This document shows positions 34,801 to 43,800 of a DNA stretch of 64,000 nucleotides, in pieces. The notes below the pieces were generated by a model. That model saw only the letters and a list, made by a program, of their open reading frames with translations, ran no database searches and had not been told where the DNA came from. Location of the stretch: NCBI GenBank assembly GCA_037903475.1, contig JBAJFG010000472.1:186001-250000 (forward strand), written 5' to 3'. A program made the position numbers and the translations under genes. Position 1 is the stretch's first letter, and each line of letters starts with the position of its first letter. The DNA comes from Ancylostoma caninum. Taxonomy: Eukaryota; Nematoda; Chromadorea; Rhabditida; Ancylostomatidae.

Positions 34801-36709
34801 TAGTACTGAATTTAGTGAAGTATAATCGTATTCCCTTCATGCATCTTCTTTTATCAGTTGCTAATAATCGTGAAGCTCCTCTTCCTTGTTTTCGCTTTCA
34901 TTTTCTTTTTCTTTATTCTGCTATCTCCATCTCACCTTCTCTTTCCTCGTGCTGTCACGTTCTGCAAATGCAGACTCGTTTTTGATTCGTTTAGTAATTG
35001 GTTTTTCTGACGGCGGTTCCGTTTCTTATCAGCACCCTTCAACTGGGTTATTGATGGTTCACCAGCTGAACACGGCGGCACACTGCCAAGTGCACTTTCT
35101 GGCGTTTTTGCATCGGCAGCAGCAGCACGTAAACACGTCGATCAGCACGTAGAACAGCAGTGACTAGTGCACGAACAGGGCTCTGGAATCACGAACAATA
35201 TCGAGACATGGTGGGGATGGGGATATCTGTGAGTGAGGAGCTTTTGCTTGTAGTGTAGAGTAAAAATCCGGTTAATTAGTGCTTTTTTGGTTATTTGCCG
35301 TATAGATAGAAGCGCATTACCATTGGTATTATTTTTATCCCAGAGAACATGGAAAAAGAGCAAGACAGGAGTTGAATATGAGTATAGGAATATTGCAGAT
35401 GTGCGAGAATTTTGTTTGACATGGAGAAATAGTCAGAATGAGATTATTTTCTTCACTGTGACAGTGACTCTGCCATAAAATCAGTAAGTAGTAACTAGTT
35501 GCCCTCCCAATAATCTAAGATGCATTCGAGGGCTTGTTTTTTCAATCAATACATACCTTGATACAATACCTTGCTTCCTTTTCCTTAAAGGGTACAATCT
35601 AGTGCTTTGTTTAGACGTTTGAAAACCTATACAATCTTTTCTGAATTATGCGGCAATTCCGGCACTCTGTACTTAATTGAATACCTGTGATTAAGACAGA
35701 TGTTTTTTGCCTTTGCTTGGAAATTAAGTCCATTCACTTACACTTACCCACGCCCCCCCCCCCCCCACCGCCTTCTTTTCCACCCTGAAATTTCAAGTTC
35801 CCTTTCTCTGAACAGCTGACCTTCCTTGTTTCATTTTCTGGTTATTCAGCATCATATTATCTCTAACAGAAGATGTCTCACCTTATATGTGCGAGAAATT
35901 CCCTGAGAACTTCCTAGAGCTTTTCTTTTTCTTTTTCAAAAGGCCAGATTTTGTGTTCGTTTCCAATTTTTTAAAAAACTTTCTATGATTTGAGAAGTTG
36001 AAGTCAATTTTTTCTTTACTCAGCTAATCAAACCCTGACTGGAATTGAAATATGCCTAGGATTGGATGAGAACCGAATAACTTTGAAAATTTAGTCGATG
36101 ATTTAAAATTCGCTTCGAACATTCGAATATTCGAGAAAGAGAAAGAGCTGCAACCCTTCTTATTTTTCTGCAGGCCTGTATTGCTTTCACTTTTTCCTTT
36201 CACATTCGGATTTTAGTTTTTTTTTTCAATTTTGTATTTATCAATATATTTATTTATTTATTTATTACATCACAATTGATGTACTTGGTACCGATAACAG
36301 TTTATCATCTTTTTAATTTCATTTTCTTTCCATTATCCGAGATCTTTCTGGAAAAATTCGGGCTATAACTTTCTATGGATAAGTTTTAGGTCCATTTATA
36401 GGGTTTCTCTGCTTTCTATAGGATTTCCTTGTGCAGCTTAACACACCTGAAGAGAAAACAGCATGATTTTTGCAAGATTTACTCGAAACTCTGACCTAAT
36501 TTCCTGGTTCCATAGAAGTTTTTGCAAGAAATCCTTGAGATTCCCAAAATCCCCTGACCTTCTTCCAGTCATCCGTGTGTAGAATCGGCCCCTACCACTG
36601 CGAGCTAACGCGTGACGACTGCGCTGACCCCTATACGTCAGCTGATTCGGTCGCGATGTTCAGTCGTGAACCTCTTATGTGTGGTATTTTTTGCAGGAAA
36701 CGTCGTTGA
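10706..36709 (+). CDS. mrps-9: mitochondrial small-subunit ribosomal protein uS9m (MRPS9)
   Basis: Structural protein of the mitoribosomal small subunit. In the uS9 family the basic C-terminal tail reaches the decoding-site tRNA. Exons: 10706-10872, 10945-11028, 11286-11369, 11549-11636, 11701-11786, 11944-12019, 12181-12263, 12405-12503, 12567-12674, 30326-30495, 32087-32165, 36697-36709. All phases agree and give 378 residues; the human protein is about 396. The N-terminus [16 protein letters not shown] is arginine-rich and looks like a matrix-targeting peptide. [12 protein letters not shown] and [17 protein letters not shown] are typical of MRPS9. The uS9 domain starts about residue 270 ([10 protein letters not shown]) and includes [20 protein letters not shown], matching the family signature except that the usual Gln is Leu. 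The last exon is only 13 nt, completing WIWKRR before TGA. The alternative, reading through at 32166, adds a hydrophobic tail to a stop at 32231 and fits uS9 badly. Introns 9, 10 and 11 are 17,651, 1,591 and 4,531 bp. Confidence 0.88.
12675..14277. other. first part of mrps-9 intron 9
   Basis: No exon is recognised. A CT-rich simple repeat lies at 12992-13066. The rest is low-complexity AT-rich DNA with short, unsupported open frames. Confidence 0.55.
12992..13066. repeat. CT-rich simple repeat
   Basis: Interrupted runs of TCTCTCTC. A similar, longer tract is at 22798-22915. Confidence 0.75.
14278..14939. mobile_element. TTAA-end non-autonomous element, copy 1 (piggyBac-like ends)
   Basis: The left end is TTAACCCATTGGCGATCGCG. 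The right end, reverse complemented, is CTAACCCTTTGACGACCGCG. Just inside the left end are two palindromes built on GCGGCTCACCGGTGAGCCGC. A TTAA target and ends of this type resemble piggyBac-derived MITEs. No transposase is present in the 662 bp. The right flank reads TTAG, so the duplication is decayed or the end is slightly off. Confidence 0.65.
15861..16560. repeat. degenerate satellite, about 140-190 bp spacing
   Basis: The motif CATGCGCGACTTTTGAGACA recurs in diverged form near 15861, 16023, 16217, 16372 and 16514, always followed by a T-rich stretch. The spacing of 142-194 bp suggests five old tandem copies with many small insertions and deletions. Confidence 0.7.
17520..17640. mobile_element. 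short GC-rich inverted-repeat element, family F3
   Basis: GGGGCGTTGTACCGGGCAAA begins a GC-rich block containing CGATTGGCTGG and CCGGCCAATC as inner inverted arms. Related blocks with GCGTTATACCTGGAAGGGG-type ends are at 43299-43406 and 51700-51785. Confidence 0.5.
17641..21045. other. mrps-9 intron 9, GC-rich patch at 19000-19700, otherwise featureless
   Basis: No exon was found. The 19000-19700 stretch is CpG-rich and carries GCGCGGACGAGTGTTCC and GGTCCCGCCACGGAACCCTG, close to two stretches of the foldback element at 44501-44971. It may be an old copy of that family. A C homopolymer lies near 20626 and a G homopolymer just upstream, near 17020. Confidence 0.45.
21050..21485. mobile_element. 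inverted-repeat elements with GGGGCGT-type arms, family F4
   Basis: Three arms can be aligned: GAAATGGGGCGTTGCCACGG near 21070, and the reverse complements of CAGCAGCGACGCCCAT near 21236 and of GGTGGCCACGCCTCTT near 21457. Each is followed by a CNATNGGCC stretch. The arrangement suggests one element beside a half copy. A related element is at 57161-57338. Confidence 0.55.
22680..22795. repeat. dispersed repeat with a TTCGAATATTCGAA-like motif
   Basis: Contains GACCGAATAATTTTG, then GTCGAT, then TTTGAATATTCGAG. The same order occurs at 36070-36180 (AACCGAATAACTTTG, GTCGAT, TTCGAATATTCGAG). Further TTCGAA clusters are at 37200-37300 and 37500-37530. Confidence 0.55.
22798..22915. repeat. CTCG/CT microsatellite
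   Basis: CTCGCTCGCTCGCTC leads into a long TC dinucleotide run and then mixed TTTCTC repeats. Confidence 0.9.
23380..23740. other. GC-rich patch in mrps-9 intron 9
   Basis: A CpG-rich stretch is open in two plus-strand frames for about 100 codons each, but neither has a recognisable motif or good splice sites. Read as intronic, perhaps an old element. Confidence 0.35.
24050..24980. repeat. degenerate repeats with an ACGTTTACCATGGGTAATC-like core
   Basis: The region repeats variants of CCATGGGTAATC, TACCCATG and a GTTAACACGTTT-like block many times in both orientations (for example CACGGGTAATCTTGG near 24943). Related copies are at 25680-25830, 29325-29385, 37885-37945 and 52700-52790. It appears to be an old, multi-copy dispersed family with a local cluster here. 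Confidence 0.6.
26120..26195. repeat. short tandem duplication
   Basis: TTTGATTATAAACAATTGGA occurs twice in direct orientation within about 60 bp. Confidence 0.8.
26845..27505. repeat. 30-bp minisatellite, about 21 units
   Basis: The unit is close to CCGTGAAATGTGCACG followed by TTTTCGGTGTAGAG. About 21 copies follow one another with only a few insertions, mainly one irregular unit near 26985-27010. Because the unit is a multiple of three, a minus-strand frame stays open for 173 codons and reads as a ten-residue repeat ([13 protein letters not shown]). No start context, splice signals or other coding evidence supports a protein. Looser GTGCACG-containing units occur as far upstream as 26370. 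Confidence 0.9.
27858..28600 (+). CDS. candidate two-exon gene nested in mrps-9 intron 9, function unknown
   Basis: Exon 1 is 27858-28127 (90 codons, GC-rich, beginning [16 protein letters not shown]) and ends at a CAG|GTGAAA donor. Exon 2 is 28487-28600, after a TCTGGCAG acceptor, in the same phase; it adds 37 residues (starting [18 protein letters not shown]) and a TAA stop. AATAAA at 28659-28664 is about 60 bp past the stop. The product is about 127 residues: a basic N-terminus, then a mixed hydrophilic C-terminal half ([15 protein letters not shown] across the junction). No known domain is recognised. The start is uncertain because the frame is open upstream to 27528. It lies in the host gene's orientation, so it could also be an alternative last exon or a chance ORF in a CpG-rich patch. 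Confidence 0.4.
28659..28664 (+). terminator. AATAAA poly(A) signal of the nested candidate gene
   Basis: Canonical hexamer 59 bp downstream of the candidate TAA stop. It lies inside an intron of mrps-9, so if used it would end a transcript there. Confidence 0.4.
29423..30046. mobile_element. TTAA-flanked non-autonomous element, copy 2 (piggyBac-like ends)
   Basis: TTAA flanks both ends (29423-29426 and 30043-30046). The ends are TTAACACGTTGACGACAA and, reverse complemented, TTAACACATTGACGACAA. Just inside are palindromes GGGACCCACGGGTGGGTCCC and GGGACCCACCGGTGGGTCCC. The layout matches the element at 14278-14939. The 624 bp are AT-rich inside and contain no transposase. It ends about 280 bp before mrps-9 exon 10. 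Confidence 0.8.
30496..32086. other. mrps-9 intron 10
   Basis: No exon or full element is recognised. The 30680-31080 stretch is GC-richer and carries a short CA run. Two small direct duplications are visible: ATGGGGAACAGTTCTCG near 31508 and 31569, and GGCCTTGGAGAAGTC near 31690 and 31713. Confidence 0.55.
32479..34074 (-). mobile_element. Tc1-like DNA transposon, decayed, in mrps-9 intron 11
   Basis: The left end CTGCGTTTCATAACTATACT and the reverse complement of the right end (CTGCGTTTCATAACTATACG) start a shared 40-bp terminal inverted repeat flanked by TA-rich sequence (TATA left, GTATA right), as expected for the TA target of Tc1/mariner. A second inner pair of the same motif occurs at 32656-32682 and 33868-33900, giving an IR/DR arrangement like Tc3 and Sleeping Beauty. 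The interior has a broken transposase on the minus strand. The element is about 1.6 kb, normal for the superfamily. Confidence 0.88.
32840..33310 (-). pseudogene. broken Tc1-like transposase, catalytic-domain remnant
   Basis: On the minus strand, YWNGLRK, then [15 protein letters not shown], then [15 protein letters not shown] match the Tc1-family core (usual pattern: Y-W-x-D-L-R-K, N-F-G-G-G-S, M-V-W-G-x-F-S). Downstream, in another frame, [18 protein letters not shown] and AWE match the C-terminal end of these transposases. Frameshifts, stops and missing acidic motif residues separate the pieces, so no active enzyme can be made. Sequence nearer the right terminal repeat is too decayed to assign. 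Confidence 0.8.
34200..34790. repeat. AT-rich degenerate tandem repeat
   Basis: Variants of AATATTAGTTTTAATTAAGT and AGTATTAAATTGTAGTA recur at roughly 40-60 bp intervals, with a TA dinucleotide run near 34380. Confidence 0.65.
34791..36696. other. right part of mrps-9 intron 11
   Basis: No exon is recognised. A C homopolymer lies near 35751-35766. A dispersed repeat with a TTCGAATATTCGAG motif is at 36070-36180, shared with 22680-22795. Confidence 0.5.
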
Positions 36710-38019
36710 GTGGCAGTGCCCGGCACGCGCGTCTGGCCACGCCCATCCGGAAAGGGCCGCGCTCGCGCGTATTTGTTTGCGATTACCAAGAGTCGCGCCC
36801 GGCCCGTGACGACGTGTTGGTGTTGAAGACAAACAAAAATAGTTCTTTTTTCTCAGTAGGGCGTGTCAGGTTGTAAATGTTGCGTTGTAGGTCAGATGTA
36901 GATGTTGTTATTGATGTTTACCGATTGTTTACTATTGATTGTTATGATTTTAAGGTTGATATGATTGATAAAGAGATTCTGAAATATATAGGAAAAGTCA
37001 TGAACAAGGATGAAAATGAACTATAAAGACAGGGTGATTGGGATGTGATTGTTAAAGGACCACTAGCCGACGAGGATACGGTAATGCCCTTTATTTTGCA
37101 GAGTTGCAAAGACTCGCTGACGTCACACTGGCAAAAGTGCATAGACTGCGAGTGAGACACGTGATTGTCATGTGATTCTTAGCAAAATAGCTCAGTCAGC
37201 TTCGAATATTCGAGTTCGAATAATTCGAATGGTTCGGTGCCTAAAAAATTCCGCTTATAGAGGGCTTACTTTGTCAGATTCAAAGGAATCGAATGTTCGA
37301 ATACTTGTTTTTTTTTTTGTTGAGGTGTTTTACCTTTGTTAGGAACACACCTAAATGAACATTAATATCGTTGTTTCAGCAGTTTGGCTAGTTGCCAGAT
37401 GTCTGCGTCTCTGACCACCATTAACACAAATGACGTGTTAGTTCGTGTTAGAACCAGATTATTGCCATAAAACGCGTAATGCGGTCGTCCATCCCAATCG
37501 TAAATTAATCGAATGATTCATTCGAATATCGAATTATCCCAAAGATGATGTTTAGTCCATGGAAGCACCCGGAATGTAAACAATGCTGCCGTTCTTTGAG
37601 CTTTGATCTTGCCGCGAACGTCAGCATGGGCATGGAGGGCGTCACCGTATCCTGCTATTCTAGCGTTGAAGTCGTAAAAGTATAGTAATTGTTGATTCCA
37701 TCCATAATGTTAGCGTTTCAGGAGCAGATAATGAAGTAATCGAGAATTTGGCCACGTTTATACTTTGTCGCAATGGAAATGATGCGTATTGATTATCGCT
37801 GCTAGGCTGTGATCCAGAGATTCCTTAATCATGTGCTGAAACCGCATGCAGGGTTGAAATTATCCGGGATGAACGTGCTAGTACTATGAAAATTTACCCA
37901 TTGTTAACACGTCGTCTACCTTGGGTAATTTCAATGGTGGATTCACGCCAGGAACTTGCTGTAATTGCAGTGCACTGATGTGAAGAGTCTGTGCATGAGA
38001 AAATCACATTTTCAGATTT

Positions 38020-38490
38020 TGTCGGTCCCGGAGCGAAAAGTCCCGTAGATTGTGTTGTTGTGCAACGAAAAATGCCGTAGATCAGGTTGGCCCCACAACG
38101 AAAAACGCCGCACATTGTGTTGGTCGCACAGCGATCTGTGTTGCAGTTCGGTATCGCAATAAAAAATGACGTGGATGATATTGGTCCCACGACGAAACAG
38201 CCACAGATTGTGCAGGTCCTGCGACGAAAACTCCCGAAGTTTACTTCCATGATGGAAAGCATCACAAACTGTTTCGGTCCCACAAGGAAAAGTATCACGG
38301 ATTGCACTGGTCCCGCAGAAAAAATCGCCGCAGCCTGTGTTGATCCTGCGACGAAAAGCGATAGAGTTGATGCGTACAACAAAAAGTGCCGTGGATTGAT
38401 CCCGCAACGAAAAGTGCCGTTACGTCGGGTTGGTCCGACAACTGGAGAGGCAGTACCTATTGCTGGTCCCGCAACGAAATGTGCTGTTGC
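38020..38490. repeat. minisatellite of about 33 bp, roughly 14 units
   Basis: The repeated core is GGTCCCGCAACGAAAAGTGC, followed by CGTAGATTGTGTT in the better units. Units differ by substitutions and small length changes. The near-33-bp period leaves frames open on both strands (145 codons plus, 214 minus), without other coding evidence. Single cores lie at 41383-41420, 44395-44415 (inverted), 45340-45360 and 54820-54835. Confidence 0.85.
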
Positions 38491-40054
38491 GCTTATGGCA
38501 GCGGGTGTTCCTCTGAAATCATAGAATAGCAACACCACTATGGTTTCTAATTTCTAAGAGAGAGTGCAGGCAGGAACGTGAGGTAATTTACCGTATTACC
38601 CGCTAGGATCGCCCGGGGAGAGGGGGGGGGGATTAGGCTTGGATCATCACCTTTTGCTGAGCTGATCCACCCAGGAGCGCTAATTGCACCGTTTTCACTG
38701 ATGATTCGCATGAATAATGCGGTAGTAAGCGGCTTATTAGAGTTGGCGCCCTCATCAGCTTAATGACTTCAAAGAACACAGTGCACGTGACTCAGGAGAC
38801 CTTTGCGTAAATGTCTTGACTGGATTTCACGTCATTTTCATAGAGTCCTGAGTGGATATCACGTCATTTGGATTTGTCTGCAAAAGCGCGTAAGTATCTT
38901 TTTCGAGTAGATCTTAATGCTACTGCAATGTTAGGAAAGAGGAATTTCGCAGTCTCTCAAAAGGAAAACGCTGCGAACATTCCTGTAAAGGAGTGGGTAT
39001 AGGTGCTCGTCAGTGGGTCCCGGCTGGAAAAGGGTAGTTACTGACGCGCATATGGTGTGACCAAAGAAGGTGAACGCTTGTTCCGTTGCATTCTTTTTTT
39101 ACTTATGGGAACTGCCTAGACTTTCCATTTTTTTTCGTTCTGTTTAGCTCAGGACATGCCCTCAATTTCAAAATTTCAGCCAGGTGACATTTAGTAGGTG
39201 TAGTTGCAGAATCAGTCTCTTAGTCGACGCGCTCTCACTCTACGTCGCGTAGAGCATACTATAGCAAAGCAATTACGCCTTAGTGAGGCTTTTAAATAGG
39301 GACAATGTCTAATACGCAGGACATTTAGAGTAGGCAACAGAGCTCGCTAAACCAAATGCAACGTGACCCTCTGCTTGTCTGCGCATCCACACACTTCACT
39401 GCAATCTTAGTTCGAATCTCCGTCTTATCTTCGTGCTTCTTGTTCCAACCTGTTCCAGCAGGTTATGCTGCGCTGCTTGTGACCGCAACGCAACTAGTGC
39501 TACGCGACGCGCTTCTTGAAAGTATTAGAGCGCTTTCTTTTGCCATAATGCATAGAACATTGTTGTTTAAATTGTTGTCACTCTCCACGAAAGCTGTTGT
39601 GCTGTTCGAACTGTTCATGTACAATCTGTGTCAAATTAGTTTTCGGATGGTGCGCGGGGTAAGACCTACTCAGTTCTCTAAACATAGAGTTGATCTTTCG
39701 CATAAAGCATCCTTCGTTTGGGTCCCGTCACGCATCTTAGGTCGCAGTCTTTCTCAAAAAACCACACCTCTCTCTTAGGTCCCGTCGTGAATCGGTGGCG
39801 GTGACGCTATGGAATCGCGCACGGAATTTATGACACTGTTTTGGAGAAGAGCTATAGCCGAGCGCACCGTCCGCCAATTGCTTTGACACATACTTTATAG
39901 TCGGGTAGCTCAAGGAGTGCGCATGTGACTTTATGTGCAATTACGACTACCGCAAGGTAGGCATATATCAGGCAGCTGATCAAATGATCGATCGATATGA
40001 TGATTATGATCAAATATACACATTAGAACTGAGAGATGAAAGTGTCCGTCCGAT

Positions 40055-40130
40055 ACCATGCCGTAATCGCAATTGCAGACAAAGTCCTGGACGCACTCTC
40101 CAAGCTACCGGACTGTACCTCATTTTGTGG
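40055..40130. repeat. solo arm of foldback family F2
   Basis: Contains CGCAATTGCAGACAAAGTCC followed by GGACGCACTCTCCAAGCTAC, matching the right arm at 57799-57850. No partner arm lies within several hundred bases. Confidence 0.65.
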
Positions 40131-40825
40131 GTGGTTTCTGTGCGAAAATTAAAAATTATCCAATTTATCGGGGTAGAATTGATACTGTACCTTTGAAAGT
40201 ACGTAGCGCTGAATCATCGCTGCAGATAAGGTCAAGCACCCTGCTTTTCAGTGCAAACTTTTGTTTCGCATGCTCAGTAGATCTAATCTGGCCACCTTGC
40301 GGAGTTCTACTCAGCGCCGAATTCGAAAACGGCGCCGCGACGCGTTCAAGGACAGCGCCCAGAAATTGTCAGGTAACTTGATAGTAACCGTGTTGGATGT
40401 TCTTTGCCGGGCCGCGACCGATTACCCGGGTAGAGAAGGGCGTGAGAGCGCGCGGCGGACGGATATACTTAGATGTCGCGCGGTTCGCGCCGCCTGGTAC
40501 GAGGTGGTCCCGGCACGTGAGTTGTTATGATGAAAATGCACCGGTGCCGCGTGCACTTACGCCGACGACTGAACTCTGCTCGGCTCCGCGGCGTTGCTGC
40601 TCGCGGGTTGTTGTTCTCTGCGGTCCGCGCGTCCTCGGCGAGGTCGTGCGTGCGCGCGCGGCCCGCACGGGGACCGCTGCGACGACGATCTTGATCTCTT
40701 CCGTGCTGGTGGCGGTGTCGGGCCCCGGCGGCGCGGCGGGGGCTATTGACCGCCGAGCGGCTGCGACGGCCGGGCGGCCGGGGTCGTCGCGTCCTGGCAC
40801 GCCCCGCCCCGCTGCGCGCCGCCAG

Positions 40826-43800
40826 ATGGCTTTGCGGTGCGCTCGTGAACGGGCGCCGTCCCTGATGGAAGGCCCGCTGTTCGCCGCCGCGCCTCAGGCC
40901 GCCGCCGCCAGCTTCTTTGGCGCCAACTCTACCTCCTCTGCTCAAGCCGCCGCCGGCGCCAACAACGCCGCTGCCGCAGCCGCCTGCCCAGCACCTCGTA
41001 ACCCTAACACTGCCCCTAGGCACTTATTCTCTTCCAACACCAACTCGTCCTCGACCACCGGCCCTGAAGTGCTCGGCAATTGCTGGACGTCCGAGGACAC
41101 CTGGCACAACGTCTATAGTTGGATTAATAACAGTCAGGTGAGAAAAGTAAGCCACGTTTCATATATTTGTGCAGTTGCACCACTTTACAATTTAGTGCAA
41201 TTGCAGCATTCTGCAATTTGTCTGCAAGCCCCTTGCAGCCCAATTATTTGCTCTTCAACCATGTTTTTGCCTTGTTTATGCCTATCCAGCAACTTTTGCA
41301 CTCGAATTGACCGCCGCTTATTCGTCATTTACGGCTAATTCTACAATGTTGCTCACGAAATAGTAAAACAAACACTTTGCGTAGGTCCTACGACGAAAAG
41401 TAGATCCCACGACGAAGGCTGATTGCGAAGTTATGAACCGACTATATTTTTTGTGACTTTTTATTCACTTCTCTGCTGTTTCATGGCTACACAACCTTCT
41501 CATTGCTTGCGACTAGTTCCTTGCAAATTTTTCGCGCCAACGGACGCAATTGCACAACTGGGCCGTAACGTTTGCAAATTTTACTCCTATTTCTTCCTCT
41601 ATAGCATTATTTTCTTCACATGTCACTTTTTCTCATTTTCTCATCAAAAATTCATCTCTGTGCGTTGCAAAAACTCATCATTTTGTTTGAAATCGTGCTA
41701 CATTGACGAAAATCTCACTTCCGAATGTTTTTGCATTGAATTAAATCGGCTGTTCAAACGAACTGTTTATTTATGACGTAGGGGAAAATGTGTATTTACA
41801 GAAAATATACTATCTGGATAACTGGCACGATAGTTTATTGGACAGATCGTTTAAATCTGACTTTGGTCTTATTCTTTAGCTATTCTTGGGCAAAATGAAA
41901 AGTTCAGTCCGGTGAGCAGGTAGTATGACCGTAATTTCTAGGCATCTTGGGTCAAATACACATCTCTAAGAGCTCAGAATCGGCATTGGTAGTAGCTTCG
42001 TCGTCCGATAGATCCCCCACCACCTAGTTGATGTCTTCAATGTGCTGTTGTGCACAGGGCACATTTTATCGTACGCCAAGACGATACGGTAAGACAGTCT
42101 GCTTATTGGACTGAACTTTTCATTTTGTTTTCTTTGACAGTATTGCTACATTTTTGAGTGCCTCATTGTTTTTTTCTCTTTCTCTCATCCTTTCATAATT
42201 TTCCACGACGAAACGTCGTCTCCAACGAACTCGGTTCCGTGTTTTTAAGCTGTCTGACCTCTTTCCGTTGTTCTAAATCGTGGTCATCGCCGTTCGCGTT
42301 GCGCATCTTTTTTGGCACCCACTTGAAAAGACATCGTCCTTTGTGCTGATGCGAACGAGCGCGTTTCAGTATTTGTGCATTAGTGCGTCACTAATAGATT
42401 TCTGATCACGTCGCGTACGCACACATGCTTTTTTACAGACTTTTCCTAAATCATTGAAATCGCAGTGGGCGTCTCGCTGTCCAGTGCTTCATTTACGCCA
42501 TCGTTGTACTGTTGTATATGTAGGTCCGTATTGTTATCCAGTGCAGCGATCAATAGTCCAGGATACGTGTATCGATACTGAACGTGCAAATCTGCTTAGC
42601 AGCAACAGCAGCAGTGCAATTCGTTGTGCAGCAGCAGCAGCAGCAGCGAAATGCCACTGGCGGCAGTTTTTCTGGCGGTTTTTTCGCGCTGTTCTGCTGC
42701 ACTCGGGCTGTGTGTGTGTGCGTGTGTGTGTGCCCTTGCAAACCGCATTTCGCGTTGTTCGTGTGTGTGTGTGTTCGTGCTGATGCTCAATTTCGACCGC
42801 GAATGTGAGGTGTGCTGAGGCTGAACAGAGAGGCGATCTTTGATTGATGATAGCTGGCCGATGCTGCCTGCCTGCCTAGCTGGCCGACTGGCTGACTGGC
42901 TGACACTGGTGTCGACGATCCAACGACACAACTCGATACTACCTGCTTTGTCAGCTGGTTGGCTGGACGGCAGCGAAATGGCGCGAATTCCTTGATTTCC
43001 ATCCATTATGTTTGCAAGTTTTTGAAGGGTGCAGAAAGAGCTAATTATCTTTAGTTTATCCTGCCCTATGGGTTTTGATTAACTGAACAGCTGTTCCGCT
43101 ACGCCTGGTTCCAAGTGGAACGTGAGATCCAACCGAAAGACCGCGCCACTTTTCCTTGGTTTTTAAGAGAACTTTAAGAAAAGAGAAGATTTCTTACGTG
43201 TTTCATTCATCAATCAACTCCATTGACAAATTTTTCTACGTTTCGCTTTCACTTCGCCTGTGGTCCAGATTGGAGGAACTGGGGTCCTACATGGGTGAGG
43301 CGCGTTATACCTGGAAGGGGGTTGCGGCCAAGCTTTACGATTGGTTAATTCAGCGAATAGGCCAATTGTAGGGTCTGTTAGTGCCGCCCACTCCAGGTAT
43401 AACGCTCAAAACCGTCCTACACTGTCGGTCAATTATTTTTGCATCACAGAATACCGACCATCTGAGCTGCCGCGCCGCATCACTTACACGTCGCGGTAAG
43501 CCAGCTTGACACTTTGTTTGTTGGGCGTTGCCAATTATGTTGTTTTGTTCATTTTCACCCGCTTTTCTTTGTGTCTTCGAAAACGTTGCGATAACGTTCT
43601 GCAGTCACAGCGCCATGCTGGTCTGACGCACTGCGTAGATGTTGCGGTGCAGCAGACCAGAGGGGCGGTTTTCTGTGGTGCAAAAATGATTGATCGGCAG
43701 TGTACATGGAACTGTAACTTACTGGTGTCACCGTAGCATTTCTCTAATCATTCTCTGTTCTCGCAGGTCCCAAATGGAAATATTGTTGTCCTGCATGGAA

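Larger units (their letters stand above)
36710..40825. other. intergenic region between mrps-9 and the MEIOC-domain gene
   Basis: No gene is recognised. Contents: TTCGAA-rich repeats at 37200-37530, a dispersed repeat at 37885-37945, a 33-bp minisatellite at 38020-38490, a G homopolymer near 38621, and a solo F2 arm near 40055-40130. The 40330-40825 stretch is very CpG-rich and may be the promoter or 5' UTR of the next gene. Confidence 0.5.

Noticed and set aside
37894..38538. 214-codon minus-strand and 145-codon plus-strand open frames
   Set aside because: Both coincide with the 33-bp minisatellite and are explained by its period.
40469..41023. 184-codon minus-strand open frame opposite MEIOC exon 1
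   Set aside because: A shadow of the GC-rich coding exon and its upstream CpG-rich DNA; the plus strand carries the gene.
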